Shown: positions 26,155-34,908 of the stretch, piece by piece
Layout: each line of letters opens with the position of its first letter
Position numbering within the stretch: the first letter of the stretch is position 1
From: Arthrobacter sp. M2012083
GTDB taxonomy: Bacteria > Actinomycetota > Actinomycetes > Actinomycetales > Micrococcaceae
Assembly (NCBI RefSeq): GCF_000281065.1
Contig: NZ_AKKK01000027.1
Coordinates: 21,363-85,362 of the forward strand
Direction of reading: 5' to 3'
DNA: 64,000 nucleotides
Program-made: the position numbers and the translations under genes
The notes under the pieces: generated by a model
Seen by the model: the letters and a program-made list of their open reading frames with translations, nothing else
Databases searched by the model: none
Told to the model about the DNA's origin: nothing

Positions 26155-28791
26155 TTACTCCACGTCCGCGCTGGCCAGATAGTAGTCCAGCAGCTGCGCG
26201 CAGCGAATGAAGCCCAGATGCGAGTATGCCTGCGGATGGTTGCCCAAGTGCGTTTCCGTGCCGGGATCGTACTCCTCCGGCAGCAAGCCTGTGGGTCCGA
26301 ACAATGCCACCAACTGGTTGAACAGCTCCAGGGCATCATCCAAGCGGCCAACGGCAAGGTACGCCTCGATCAGCCAAGTGGTGCAGATGTGGAAGCCGCC
26401 CTCCAAGCCAGGCAGCCCGTCGTCGTATCTGTACCGGAAAACGGTGGGCCCCACGCGCAACTCGCGCTCAACGGCTGTGACCGTATCCAGGAACCGCTGG
26501 TCCTGAACATCCAGCAAGCCGGAAAGTCCTATGTGAAGGACGGCGGCGTCGAGGTCGGGGCTGTCGTAAGCCACTGTGTAGGACATTGCAGACGAATCCC
26601 AGCCCTCGCTGAGGACTTCCTCGCGGATCGTTTCGGCAGTGGGAGCCCAATCAGCGTGGGGTTGGCGCCCGTGCAAAGCGGCAGCCCGGAGGGCCTTGTC
26701 CAGCGTGACCCAACACATCACCTTGGTGTACACGTGGTGCCTCGGGGGCCTGCGGGCTTCCCAAATCCCGTGATCGGGCTCGTGCCAACGGGCAAGCACC
26801 GCATGTGCCATCTGCTCCATCAGGAACCAATGTTCATCGGGCAGGAATCCACGCCGCTCGGCGAGATCGTGGATCAGCTCGGCAATGGGGCCGAACACGT
26901 CCAACTGCACCTGGTGATCTGCTGCGTTGCCGATCCGGACGGGTCGCGAACCCGCATAACCGGGCAGGCTCTCCACGATTGCCTCCGTGGAGAGCGGCGC
27001 GCCGGTCACGGAGTAGAGGGGATGCAGCCACTCGGGCCCTGGTGCGTTCTTGAGGATGCGGTCCAGCCAGGCCAGGAACCCATCGGCCTCCCGCGTGGAG
27101 CCCAACGACACCAGTGCATTCACGGTCATGGACCCGTCACGCAGCCAGCAATACCGGTAATCCCAGTTGCGGGTCCCGCCAATGCCCTCAGGCAGCGATG
27201 TGGTGGGCGCGGCCAGCACTGCCCCGGTGGGCTCGTGGACGAGCGACTTCAGCACCAGGGCGGAGCGGCGCACCAAGGAAGTTTTGATGGTGGGCAGCTG
27301 CAGCGCCTTGATCCACTCCCGGGAAGACTGCCCGACGCCGGCACGCCGGTTCGGTTCCCCTGCAGGGTCCGCGGGCGGCGGCTCAGTGTCACCGCAGCGA
27401 AGGTTCAGCACAACGGGCCCGTTGTGGAGGGGAACTTCGGCGGTGGCAGTGGCGTATTTGCTGTCGCTGCTGATCCGGAATTGAACCCCTGGTGCGGACA
27501 GGATGATCGGATCCGAAGTGCCCATGATGTGGACTTCGTCGCCCCGGATCTCCATGCTGAAGGGCGCATTGGCGTAGTCCGGCCGCGGCGCAAACACTAT
27601 GCGCGCAGTACCCGTCCCGGAGAGGACACGCACCAAGCTGGTGATGCCCTCGGGTGCCGGCTCCAAGTAGTCAATCACCGTGACATCGGCCCAGCGCGTC
27701 TCAACGATCATGGTGTTGTCCACATATCGCTGCGCCAGTACCTGCGATGCCTTCACCGGCTCGATGCTGAAGTGGCCAGCGGGCTCACCCCCAAGAATGT
27801 GGGCAAATATTGACCCGGAGTCCGGAAGGGGGTGGCTCATCCAGCAGACCTTCGCGTCAGGGGTGAGCAACGCCGTGGAGCTTCCATTGCCAATCATCGA
27901 ATGCCGTTCCAGCCCCACAGCATCCTCGCCGAACAGCCAGGCCCGCCGCAGTTCGAACAGCAAAGCCAGCACGTGCGCAAAGGATTCCGGATCCGGGATG
28001 GTGTGGGCCGCCGTCGTATCCCCCGGTCCGACGTGCAATCCGAGGTCAGGACCGCGCAGGGTGGCTATTGCCTTTTCGTCGCTTTCGGCGTCGCCGGCAT
28101 ACAGCGCAGCACTTACCCCAAGCCGTGCCCGGAGCTGCTCCAGCGCCTGGCCTTTGGCTGGTTCCTCCACGGTCAAATCCAGCACCGTTCCATCGATGAT
28201 GAAATACAGCCCGAACTCGATGGCGATCTTCTGCGATACGAAAATCACCCGCTCCACTACCTCGGGCGTCGCCGGCCGGGTGTGCACGGCAACCCCAACG
28301 GGCTTTCGGACAATACTGATGCCCTTCTCGAAAGCAACGGCTTCAGTCAGCGCCGTGGCCACGTGTTGAAGCAACTGCTCCGTGGCGAGCGACAAGGTGT
28401 AGGCGTAGCCCATGTCGAACTCCACGCCATGGGAACCCACCAGATGGACCTCCGCCGGAAGCCGGGAAACTGCTGCGAGATCCCGCAATGAGCGTCCGGA
28501 GATGATGGCCGTGTGCGTATTGGGCAAGGCGGCCAGTGCGCGGAGGGCCACGGCGGCGCTATCCAGGGGCAACGTTTCCGTTGACACACCCTCGGCCGAG
28601 CAGAGCGTTCCACCGTAGTTGCAGGCGACCAGCAGGCCGGGAACCCTGGCCAGTGCCCTGAGTTCCGCGAATAGCTGCGGCGTGATGCCGTTCTCCGCGT
28701 CAGACTGGAGGACGGTGCGAAGGAGGCCAAGCGGAAGCGATTTCATGAGCAGCGCCGAATCGGCTACTGCTTGGTTCAGGTGCGTAGGCAT
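26155..28791 (-). CDS. GH15 glucoamylase/trehalase fused to a degenerate trehalose-phosphatase-like domain
   Basis: This 878-residue protein has two parts. Residues ~45-280 are a HAD-type trehalose-6-phosphate phosphatase-like domain: SGRSL (98-102) and GDAESDE (233-239) are kept, but the first motif, normally DxDGT, reads NYGGT (58-62), so both catalytic aspartates are gone. Residues ~285-878 are a glycoside hydrolase 15 domain (GGTRNWDYRYCWLRDGS; EEYDPGTETHLGNHPQAYSHLGFI), a family of glucoamylases and trehalases. Cytoplasmic, no signal peptide. It probably hydrolyses trehalose or a related alpha-glucoside. GGAAGGATTCGCC precedes the ATG. It stands alone. Confidence 0.85.
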   Translation of the reverse strand: MPTHLNQAVADSALLMKSLPLGLLRTVLQSDAENGITPQLFAELRALARVPGLLVACNYGGTLCSAEGVSTETLPLDSAAVALRALAALPNTHTAIISGRSLRDLAAVSRLPAEVHLVGSHGVEFDMGYAYTLSLATEQLLQHVATALTEAVAFEKGISIVRKPVGVAVHTRPATPEVVERVIFVSQKIAIEFGLYFIIDGTVLDLTVEEPAKGQALEQLRARLGVSAALYAGDAESDEKAIATLRGPDLGLHVGPGDTTAAHTIPDPESFAHVLALLFELRRAWLFGEDAVGLERHSMIGNGSSTALLTPDAKVCWMSHPLPDSGSIFAHILGGEPAGHFSIEPVKASQVLAQRYVDNTMIVETRWADVTVIDYLEPAPEGITSLVRVLSGTGTARIVFAPRPDYANAPFSMEIRGDEVHIMGTSDPIILSAPGVQFRISSDSKYATATAEVPLHNGPVVLNLRCGDTEPPPADPAGEPNRRAGVGQSSREWIKALQLPTIKTSLVRRSALVLKSLVHEPTGAVLAAPTTSLPEGIGGTRNWDYRYCWLRDGSMTVNALVSLGSTREADGFLAWLDRILKNAPGPEWLHPLYSVTGAPLSTEAIVESLPGYAGSRPVRIGNAADHQVQLDVFGPIAELIHDLAERRGFLPDEHWFLMEQMAHAVLARWHEPDHGIWEARRPPRHHVYTKVMCWVTLDKALRAAALHGRQPHADWAPTAETIREEVLSEGWDSSAMSYTVAYDSPDLDAAVLHIGLSGLLDVQDQRFLDTVTAVERELRVGPTVFRYRYDDGLPGLEGGFHICTTWLIEAYLAVGRLDDALELFNQLVALFGPTGLLPEEYDPGTETHLGNHPQAYSHLGFIRCAQLLDYYLASADVE

Positions 28792-28898
28792 GGCGAATCC
28801 TTCCGAAGCGGATAGCTACAGTCTCCGCCCGTCCGGTTTCACTTGACTACCTAGTAGATTGCAAATAAGTAAAGCTTTTCCTTGGATTTATGCGCGAC

Positions 28899-28933
28899 GG
28901 TCCCGCACTCGCTTTACGGCGCGAGGCGGGACC
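28899..28933 (-). terminator. Hairpin after the aminotransferase gene
   Basis: GGTCCCGC (28899-28906) with GCGGGACC (28926-28933), continued inside by CTCGC (28908-28912) with GCGAG (28921-28925), gives a 13-bp stem with one bulged A. It lies 12 bases after the aminotransferase stop. No T-run is present. Confidence 0.55.
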
Positions 28934-28944
28934 TGACGCAACCA

Positions 28945-30306
28945 CTAAGCCGTGAACGTGTCCGCGATTTCCAGGACCTCGTCCAGAATGGCCAAACCCT
29001 TCCGGGCATCCCCAACGCTGATATTGCACGGCGGAACCACATGGATACGGTTGAAGTTGGCGAAAGGGATGAGTCCACGTGACTTGCAGGCTGCCACGAG
29101 TTGGTTCATCTCCGGGCTGGAGGAGCCATATGGAGCCAGCGGTTCACGTGTGGCACGGTCCTTGACCAGCTCGATGGCCCAGAAAACACCCCTGCCCCGC
29201 ACTTCGCCCACGGACTGGTGACGTTCGGCGAATCCGGCGAGCGCCGGCCCGATCACGTCAGTGCCGAGGCTCGCTGCGTGCTGCACCATGCCTTCGCGTT
29301 CCATGGCATTGATGGTGGCTACGGCGGCCGCCGTGGCCAGCGGGTGGCCGGAGTAGGTCAGCCCGCCCGGGTAGGCCCGGGTACCAAAGGTCGCTGCGAT
29401 TTCCGGACTAATGGCTACGCCACCAAGCGGTACGTAGCCGGAGTTCACGCCCTTTGCGAAGGTGAGCAGGTCCGGAACAACGTCAAAATGCTCGACGGCG
29501 AACCACTTGCCTGTGCGTCCGAAGCCAGCCATGACCTCATCGGCGATGAAGACAATGCCGTGCTTGGTGCAGAGCTCACGGACGCCCTGCATGTATCCGG
29601 CCGGAGGAACGTAGATCCCCGCCGTTCCGGGAATGCTTTCCAGCATGATTGCAGCGATGCTGGCCGGGCCTTCGAACTCGATGAGCTGTTCCAAGTGTTC
29701 CAATGCCCGCTGGGCTTCTTCTGCCTCGGTGGTGGAGTGGAACGCCGTGCGGTAGAGGTATGGCGGGAAGAAATGGATGGTGCCTGCGGACCCGTTGTCG
29801 CTGGCCCATCTCCGTGGATCACCGGTGATGTTGACTGCCAAATGCGTTCCGCCATGGTACGAGCGGTAGGCGGAAAGGACCTTATGGCGGCCAGTGTGCA
29901 GCCTGGCCATTCGGACTGCGTGTTCGTTGGCATCTGCCCCGCCGTTGGTGAAGAAGATCCTGTCCAACTCCCCCGGGGTCCGCTCGGCGATCAGCCGCGC
30001 AGCTTCCGATCGGGCGTCGTTGGCATAGCTGGGAGCAATGGTGCACAGCTTTGCTGCCTGTGCACCGATCGCTGCCACAACGGCCGGGTGCTGGTGTCCG
30101 ATGTTGGTGTTGACCAGCTGGGAAGAGAAGTCCAAGTACTTGTTGCCCTCCCCGTCCCAGAGGTGTGATCCCTCTGCGGCGCTGACGACCATGGGATCCA
30201 GCGTGTCCTGCGCGGACCAGGAGTGGAAAACGTGCTTGCGGTCCAGTTCATAGGCACGTTGGGCTGCCTCGCGGTCCGTTTGTGTTGGTTCAGGGGTGGC
30301 GGTCAT
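28945..30306 (-). CDS. Class-III PLP-dependent aminotransferase (omega-amino acid type)
   Basis: This 453-residue fold-type I enzyme has the class-III features: FFTNGGADANEHAVRMAR, YRSYHGGTHLA, FIADEVMAGFGRTGKW and the PLP lysine in LTFAKGVNSGYVPLGG. Such enzymes transaminate omega-amino acids such as beta-alanine or GABA with pyruvate. AGGAAAACCACC precedes the ATG. It lies 26 bases downstream of a CoA-acylating malonate/methylmalonate semialdehyde dehydrogenase gene. With it, beta-alanine would be turned into malonate semialdehyde and then acetyl-CoA. Substrate assignment is by context. Confidence 0.85.
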   Translation of the reverse strand: MTATPEPTQTDREAAQRAYELDRKHVFHSWSAQDTLDPMVVSAAEGSHLWDGEGNKYLDFSSQLVNTNIGHQHPAVVAAIGAQAAKLCTIAPSYANDARSEAARLIAERTPGELDRIFFTNGGADANEHAVRMARLHTGRHKVLSAYRSYHGGTHLAVNITGDPRRWASDNGSAGTIHFFPPYLYRTAFHSTTEAEEAQRALEHLEQLIEFEGPASIAAIMLESIPGTAGIYVPPAGYMQGVRELCTKHGIVFIADEVMAGFGRTGKWFAVEHFDVVPDLLTFAKGVNSGYVPLGGVAISPEIAATFGTRAYPGGLTYSGHPLATAAAVATINAMEREGMVQHAASLGTDVIGPALAGFAERHQSVGEVRGRGVFWAIELVKDRATREPLAPYGSSSPEMNQLVAACKSRGLIPFANFNRIHVVPPCNISVGDARKGLAILDEVLEIADTFTA

Positions 30307-30332
30307 GGTGGTTTTCCTGACGTCGTCGGCGC

Positions 30333-31820
30333 TTAGGAGTTCTGGGGGAAGCCGAGGTTGATCCCGCCGTGGCTGGGATCCAGCCAGCGGGTTGTGACGG
30401 CCTTGCCACGGGTGAAGAATCCGACACCTTCAGAACCGTGGGCATGGGTGTCTCCGAACAGGGAGTTCTTCCATCCGCCGAATGAGTAGTAGGCCATGGG
30501 CACCGGGACGGGGACGTTGATGCCCACCATTCCAACCTCAACCTCGTTCTCGAAGCGGCGGGCTGCACCGCCGTCGTTCGTGAAAATCGCGGTGCCGTTG
30601 CCGTATGGGTTGGCATTGATGGTGGCCAGGGCGTCGTCGTAGCTGTCCACCCGGACCACTGAGAGCACGGGTCCAAAGATTTCGTCCTGGTAGATGGACA
30701 TATCGGTGGTGACGTGGTCGAACAGGGTAGGGCCCACGAAGAAGCCGTCACCTTCGGCGTCGGGAACTACGCCGCGGCCGTCGACGACGAGCGTGGCACC
30801 TGCCGCTTCGCCGGCGTCGACGTATCCCGAAACCTTGTCCCTGTGCTGGGACGTCACCAAGGGGCCCATGTCGCACCCACGCAGCCCGTCGCCGGTGCGC
30901 AGGCTACGGGCACGATCAGCAATTTTGTCCACCAGTGCATCGGCGATGTCGCCGACAGCCAGAAGTGCCGAGACAGCCATGCAGCGTTCCCCGGCGGAAC
31001 CGAAGCCGGCGTTGATGGCGGCGTCGGCAGCGAGGTCAAGATCGGCGTCGGGAAGGACAATCATGTGGTTCTTCGCACCACCCAGGGCCTGCACCCGTTT
31101 TCCATGGGCGGTGGCGGTCTCGTAGACGTACTTGGCGATCGGAGTGGAGCCCACGAAGGAGACGGCCTTGACGTCGGGGTGCGTCAGAAGGGTATCAACC
31201 GCCACCTTGTCACCGTGAAGGACGTTGAAGACGCCGTCGGGCAGTCCGGCTTCCTTCCAGAGCTCGGCGACCCAATTGACGGCCGTGGGATCCTTCTCAC
31301 TGGGCTTGATGATGACGGTGTTGCCTGCCGCGATCGCAATCGGGAAGAACCACATGGGAACCATTGCCGGGAAGTTGAACGGGCTGATGATTGCCACAGG
31401 GCCCAGTGCCTGCCGGATGGAGTGGATGTCCACCTTGGTAGAGGCGTTCTCCGTGTAGCTGCCCTTGAGCAGGTGCGGGATACCGCAAGCGAACTCCACC
31501 ACTTCCTGGCCCCGGGTTACCTCGCCCAGGGCATCATCCAGGACCTTGCCGTGCTCGGAGGTGATGATCGCGGCGAGCTCGTCCTTCCGGGAGTTGAGAA
31601 GCTCACGGAAAGCGAAAAGGATCTGGGTGCGGCGCGCCAAGGAGGTATCGCGCCATGCCGGGAAAGCAGCTTTCGCGGAGGCGACGGCGGCATTGCCGTC
31701 CTCGACGCTGGCCAAAGCAACCTGCCCGGTGACCTTCCCCGTGGCCGGGTTTGTGACAGGAGCTGTGCGCTCGCCGGCGGGGACGTAGCTGCCGTTGATC
31801 CAGTGCTCGATGGTGTTCAA
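30333..31820 (-). CDS. mmsA: CoA-acylating (methyl)malonate-semialdehyde dehydrogenase
   Basis: This 495-residue aldehyde dehydrogenase oxidatively decarboxylates malonate or methylmalonate semialdehyde to acetyl- or propionyl-CoA with NAD and CoA. Family features are AIISPFNFPAMVPMWFFPIA, FVGSTPIAKYVYE, QALGGAKNHMIVLPDAD and the catalytic Cys in GSAGERCMAVS. The start is TTG at 31820, preceded by AAGGAGAACTC at ideal spacing. It is the first gene of a two-gene operon with the class-III aminotransferase and is divergent from the PucR regulator. Confidence 0.9.
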   Translation of the reverse strand: MNTIEHWINGSYVPAGERTAPVTNPATGKVTGQVALASVEDGNAAVASAKAAFPAWRDTSLARRTQILFAFRELLNSRKDELAAIITSEHGKVLDDALGEVTRGQEVVEFACGIPHLLKGSYTENASTKVDIHSIRQALGPVAIISPFNFPAMVPMWFFPIAIAAGNTVIIKPSEKDPTAVNWVAELWKEAGLPDGVFNVLHGDKVAVDTLLTHPDVKAVSFVGSTPIAKYVYETATAHGKRVQALGGAKNHMIVLPDADLDLAADAAINAGFGSAGERCMAVSALLAVGDIADALVDKIADRARSLRTGDGLRGCDMGPLVTSQHRDKVSGYVDAGEAAGATLVVDGRGVVPDAEGDGFFVGPTLFDHVTTDMSIYQDEIFGPVLSVVRVDSYDDALATINANPYGNGTAIFTNDGGAARRFENEVEVGMVGINVPVPVPMAYYSFGGWKNSLFGDTHAHGSEGVGFFTRGKAVTTRWLDPSHGGINLGFPQNS

Positions 31821-31922
31821 GAGTTCTCCTTGGTTCAGGGGTGTTTTCGAAGGTTGGAACCAGTCTGTCCGCCGTTGACTCCACGCAGTAGGGCATACAT
31901 GTAAAGCAATCTTCTGAGAGCC

Positions 31923-31935
31923 TTACACTGTGTAA
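31923..31935. promoter_or_regulatory. Palindrome touching the start codon of the PucR gene
   Basis: TTACAC-T-GTGTAA is a perfect 6+1+6 palindrome ending on the base before ATG 31936. TACACT (31924-31929) inside it is a candidate -10 six bases before the ATG, so the palindrome would cover the -10 and the start of a leaderless transcript. An autorepressor site is likely. Confidence 0.5.
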
Positions 31936-33624
31936 ATGCTGCCTACCGTTAGCGCCATCCTCGAGCTCCCTGTGCTGCGCGCCGCCTCCCCCAGGTTGCT
32001 CGGCGGCGCGGCAGGTATTGACGCGCCCGTTCGCTGGGTGCACGTCAGCGAAATCCTCGACGTCGGCAACTTGCTGTCCGGCGGGGAACTGGTTCTGACC
32101 ACGGGACTGGAGCTGGAAAAATCCCCGGAAGAATCGGCGTCGTTCATCCGCTCATTGGAGTCGGCCGGAGCCGCAGGATTGATCGTCGAGCTGGTCGGGC
32201 AGCGCCAACGCAGCCGAACGGCCTTGGAGAAAGCCGCCCGTACGGCAACATTGCCGGTAGTAGTTGTGGAACATCGGGTGCGGTTCGTCCAGGTCACGGA
32301 GATCGTCCACAGGATGATCGTGGCTGAACAGTTGGAGCGCGTGGAACGGGCCCGGGACGTCCATGAAGCATTCACCGTGCTCAGCTTGGAAAGTGCCGAC
32401 ACCCAACGCGTCGTGGAGCAAGCAGCCACCATGATTGGGGCTTCAGTGGTGCTGGAGGACCTTTCGCACCTGGTGCTTGCCTATGCGGGCCAGCACGTCT
32501 CCACCACGGAACTCCTGGGCGATTGGGAGCGACGATCCAGGACCACGCCCTTCCCGGCGCACACCGCACGGTCCGGACCAGAGCGATGGCTGCAAGCAGC
32601 AGTCGGGGTCCGGCAACAGGTCTGGGGCAGGCTGGTGGTTCCCACACCATCCGCGGCTTTCGACGCCGACGAGGACATGGCGATCATGGTTCTGGAGCGG
32701 GCGGCCCAGACCCTGGCGATCAACCGCTTGGCGGACCGCGATCAACGCGAGCTCAGCCACCACGCACAGGCCGGGCTGTTGAACGCGCTCCGCCAGCCCC
32801 GTGGACTCAGCGAAGCCGAGGCACTGGCACGGGCGGGTTCCTTGGGTTTGAAGCGCTCGCCGTACTACGTCCCCGTGGTTTTCAGGACCGCCCTCCAGGC
32901 TTGGGGTTCCCCGGTCCTGCCCGCGGACCCCTTTGCCGGGCAGCAGGACGAACGCGAACTTCTCGAGCGGCTGGCCAAAGCATTGAAGTCCAGCGCCGGC
33001 ACAGCCCTGGCAGCAAGCATCCAGTCCGGTTCGGTGGGGATGATCCTCGCCCTCCCCGCCCGCCAGCAAGAGGAGGCGACCCTGCAAATCCTGGCCGGGG
33101 CTGCCGCAGGGCCAGGGGTTGATGCAAACTCCACCGCCCAACCGAACTCCACCGCCCAACCCCATTCCGCGGTGCCTCCCGCGTGGATCATCGGAGTGGG
33201 CCGCATGAAGGCAACGCTTTTGGAAGCCGCGGCCGGCATTGACGAAGCCGCCCATGTAGCCGAGAGTGCCGCCACGCTCCGTGAAGCGGGCAAGCCCTAC
33301 TATCGGGCTACAGACGTGCGCCTTCGAGGGCTTCTGGCCCTCCTGCGCAAGGATCCCCGCGTTCAGCAATTCGTTGAGTCGGAGTTGTCGGCGGTCCTCC
33401 AAGCGGAAGCCGAGGGCAAAGGCGAATACTTGGAACTGCTGGGGCTTTACCTCGGGTCCGGCGGCAACAAAGCAGCCATGGCACGCAGCGGATACCTCAG
33501 CCGCCCCACGCTTTATGCCCGGCTCGCCAAGTTGGAGGAACTGCTTGCCGTGGACCTGGACGACGCCGAATCGCGAACCTCTCTGCATGTGGCGCTTCTG
33601 GCGCACCTCATCCGAGGCCAGTAA
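31936..33624 (+). CDS. PucR-family transcriptional regulator
   Basis: This 562-residue protein has an N-terminal PucR ligand domain (residues ~8-125, with VRWVHVSEILDVGNLLSGGELVLTTG in part), a GAF-like middle, a GGDEF-like/CdaR section and a C-terminal helix-turn-helix (LLGLYLGSGGNKAAMARSG; LSRPTLYARLAKLEELL). Such proteins regulate purine, GABA and other nitrogen-compound pathways. It is divergent from mmsA-aminotransferase and probably activates them. Residues near 398-410 contain NSTAQP twice, coded by an 18-bp tandem repeat, likely a flexible insert. A leaderless start with an overlapping palindrome is likely. Confidence 0.88.
   Translation: MLPTVSAILELPVLRAASPRLLGGAAGIDAPVRWVHVSEILDVGNLLSGGELVLTTGLELEKSPEESASFIRSLESAGAAGLIVELVGQRQRSRTALEKAARTATLPVVVVEHRVRFVQVTEIVHRMIVAEQLERVERARDVHEAFTVLSLESADTQRVVEQAATMIGASVVLEDLSHLVLAYAGQHVSTTELLGDWERRSRTTPFPAHTARSGPERWLQAAVGVRQQVWGRLVVPTPSAAFDADEDMAIMVLERAAQTLAINRLADRDQRELSHHAQAGLLNALRQPRGLSEAEALARAGSLGLKRSPYYVPVVFRTALQAWGSPVLPADPFAGQQDERELLERLAKALKSSAGTALAASIQSGSVGMILALPARQQEEATLQILAGAAAGPGVDANSTAQPNSTAQPHSAVPPAWIIGVGRMKATLLEAAAGIDEAAHVAESAATLREAGKPYYRATDVRLRGLLALLRKDPRVQQFVESELSAVLQAEAEGKGEYLELLGLYLGSGGNKAAMARSGYLSRPTLYARLAKLEELLAVDLDDAESRTSLHVALLAHLIRGQ
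33127..33161 (+). repeat. 18-bp tandem repeat inside the PucR gene
   Basis: AACTCCACCGCCCAACCG (33127-33144) is repeated from 33145. The unit is six codons (NSTAQP), keeps the frame, and lies in a Gly/Asn/Pro-rich insertion. Confidence 0.85.
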
Positions 33625-33653
33625 CCTGGCGCCATTGGTGCGACCATGGACGG

Positions 33654-34571
33654 ATGGCCAAACCCTTCACCCTCACCCAGCTGCGGTACTTCGCCGTGGT
33701 GGCGGAACTCGAGAACATGACGGCAGCGGCACAGCGGCTGATGGTGACGCAGTCTGCTCTATCCGCGGCCATGGCGCAGTTGGAAACGAGCCTGGCCACG
33801 CAGCTGTTCGTTCGCCATAAGTCCAGGGGCCTTCGACTGACACAGAGCGGCCGACAATTCGCCAAGGACATCAAGTCCTTCCTTGAGCAGGCAGATTCGC
33901 TGTATGAGTCCGCGCGAGGCCTGTCCACCACGCTGGTTGGCGAGTTGAAGGTTGGCGTCTTCGCCCCGCTGGCGCCTTTCCGCCTTCCTGCCATCCTGCA
34001 GACGTTCGAAACCCGGCATCCCGGCGTCGAAGTCTCCCTTCTGGAGGCGGACCTGGCCACGTTGCAGGACGCGCTGATGGATGGCCGTTGCGATGTCGCC
34101 CTCACCTATGGCCTGGGTCTCGGCAAGGGATTCGCGTACAAGGTGGTGGAGCGGGTTCCGCCACACATCCTGGTCCACGAGGGGCACCCGGCGGCGGCAC
34201 GCCCGGAACGTGAAATCTCGCTGATGGAGCTCGACGGCGAGCCTTCCGTGGTACTGGACCTTCCGCATAGCCGGGAGTATTACGAGCAGCTCTACGCCAT
34301 GGCCGGAGTAGTCCAGAATGTCCGGCACCGATTCGCGGGTTATGAGACCGTACGCTCATTCGTTGCCAAGGGCCACGGCTACGCGATCCTCAATCAGCGG
34401 CTGCACAGTGACGTCACTTACTCAGGCGGCAAAGTGGTCCCCTTGGCTTTGACGGATGCCTTCCCGCCAATCGAGGTGATGTTGGTACGGCCCGAAGGAG
34501 TCCAGGCCACCCAACGGGTGTTGGCCTTCGAAGAGACCTGCCTGAAGCTGTACGGCGCCGTCCGGGACTAG
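33654..34571 (+). CDS. LysR-family transcriptional regulator
   Basis: This 305-residue protein has an N-terminal winged helix (FTLTQLRYFAVVAELENMTAAA; LMVTQSALSAAMAQLETSL) and a LysR effector-binding domain (GELKVGVFAPLAPFRLPAIL; GHGYAILNQRL). It follows the PucR gene by 29 bases and precedes the MHS transporter / carbamoylase / amidase genes on the same strand, so it is the natural candidate for their regulator. LysR genes are usually divergent from their targets; here it is co-directional. Confidence 0.88.
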   Translation: MAKPFTLTQLRYFAVVAELENMTAAAQRLMVTQSALSAAMAQLETSLATQLFVRHKSRGLRLTQSGRQFAKDIKSFLEQADSLYESARGLSTTLVGELKVGVFAPLAPFRLPAILQTFETRHPGVEVSLLEADLATLQDALMDGRCDVALTYGLGLGKGFAYKVVERVPPHILVHEGHPAAARPEREISLMELDGEPSVVLDLPHSREYYEQLYAMAGVVQNVRHRFAGYETVRSFVAKGHGYAILNQRLHSDVTYSGGKVVPLALTDAFPPIEVMLVRPEGVQATQRVLAFEETCLKLYGAVRD

Positions 34572-34758
34572 GTCTTCAGTTATTGAAAAAGTCGATCGCA
34601 GAATCAAAAACAATCAATTGGACAGATGTGATCCGCGTCACCGAAGGTTGAACAAGTCCAGCATCTGCACCACCGGGCAATGTCCCCACAGTGCCCGCCG
34701 TTGCAGTAGAAGTCACCCAGCTGGACCTCCGTTTGCCATCTTGATCAGAGGAGATTCG

Positions 34759-34908
34759 ATGGTACAGAACAGCGTAGAAAGTGTCCGCGTGGTTTCGGCC
34801 CACGGACCCATCCGCAACAACCAGGCAATATTCACCGAAATCATTTCCCACAGCCGAAACATCGGATCGGCAGCAGGAAATCTGAGCAACCTAGCGTGGC
34901 TGTCATGA
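34759..34908 (+). CDS. Candidate 49-residue leader ORF coupled to the MHS transporter
   Basis: ATG 34759 follows GAGGAGATTCG, one of the better ribosome-binding sites nearby, and opens a 49-residue frame (MVQNSVESVRVVSAHGPIRN...). Its stop TGA overlaps the ATG of the transporter gene (ATGA, 34905-34908), which has no ribosome-binding site of its own. I recognise no domain. Third-position GC is lower than in neighbouring genes. It may be a leader serving translational coupling, or a small membrane-unrelated protein. Confidence 0.45.
   Translation: MVQNSVESVRVVSAHGPIRNNQAIFTEIISHSRNIGSAAGNLSNLAWLS

Noticed and set aside
26218..27813. 531-codon open frame on the plus strand
   Set aside because: It is a shadow of the GH15 gene on the other strand, with low-complexity composition and no domain.
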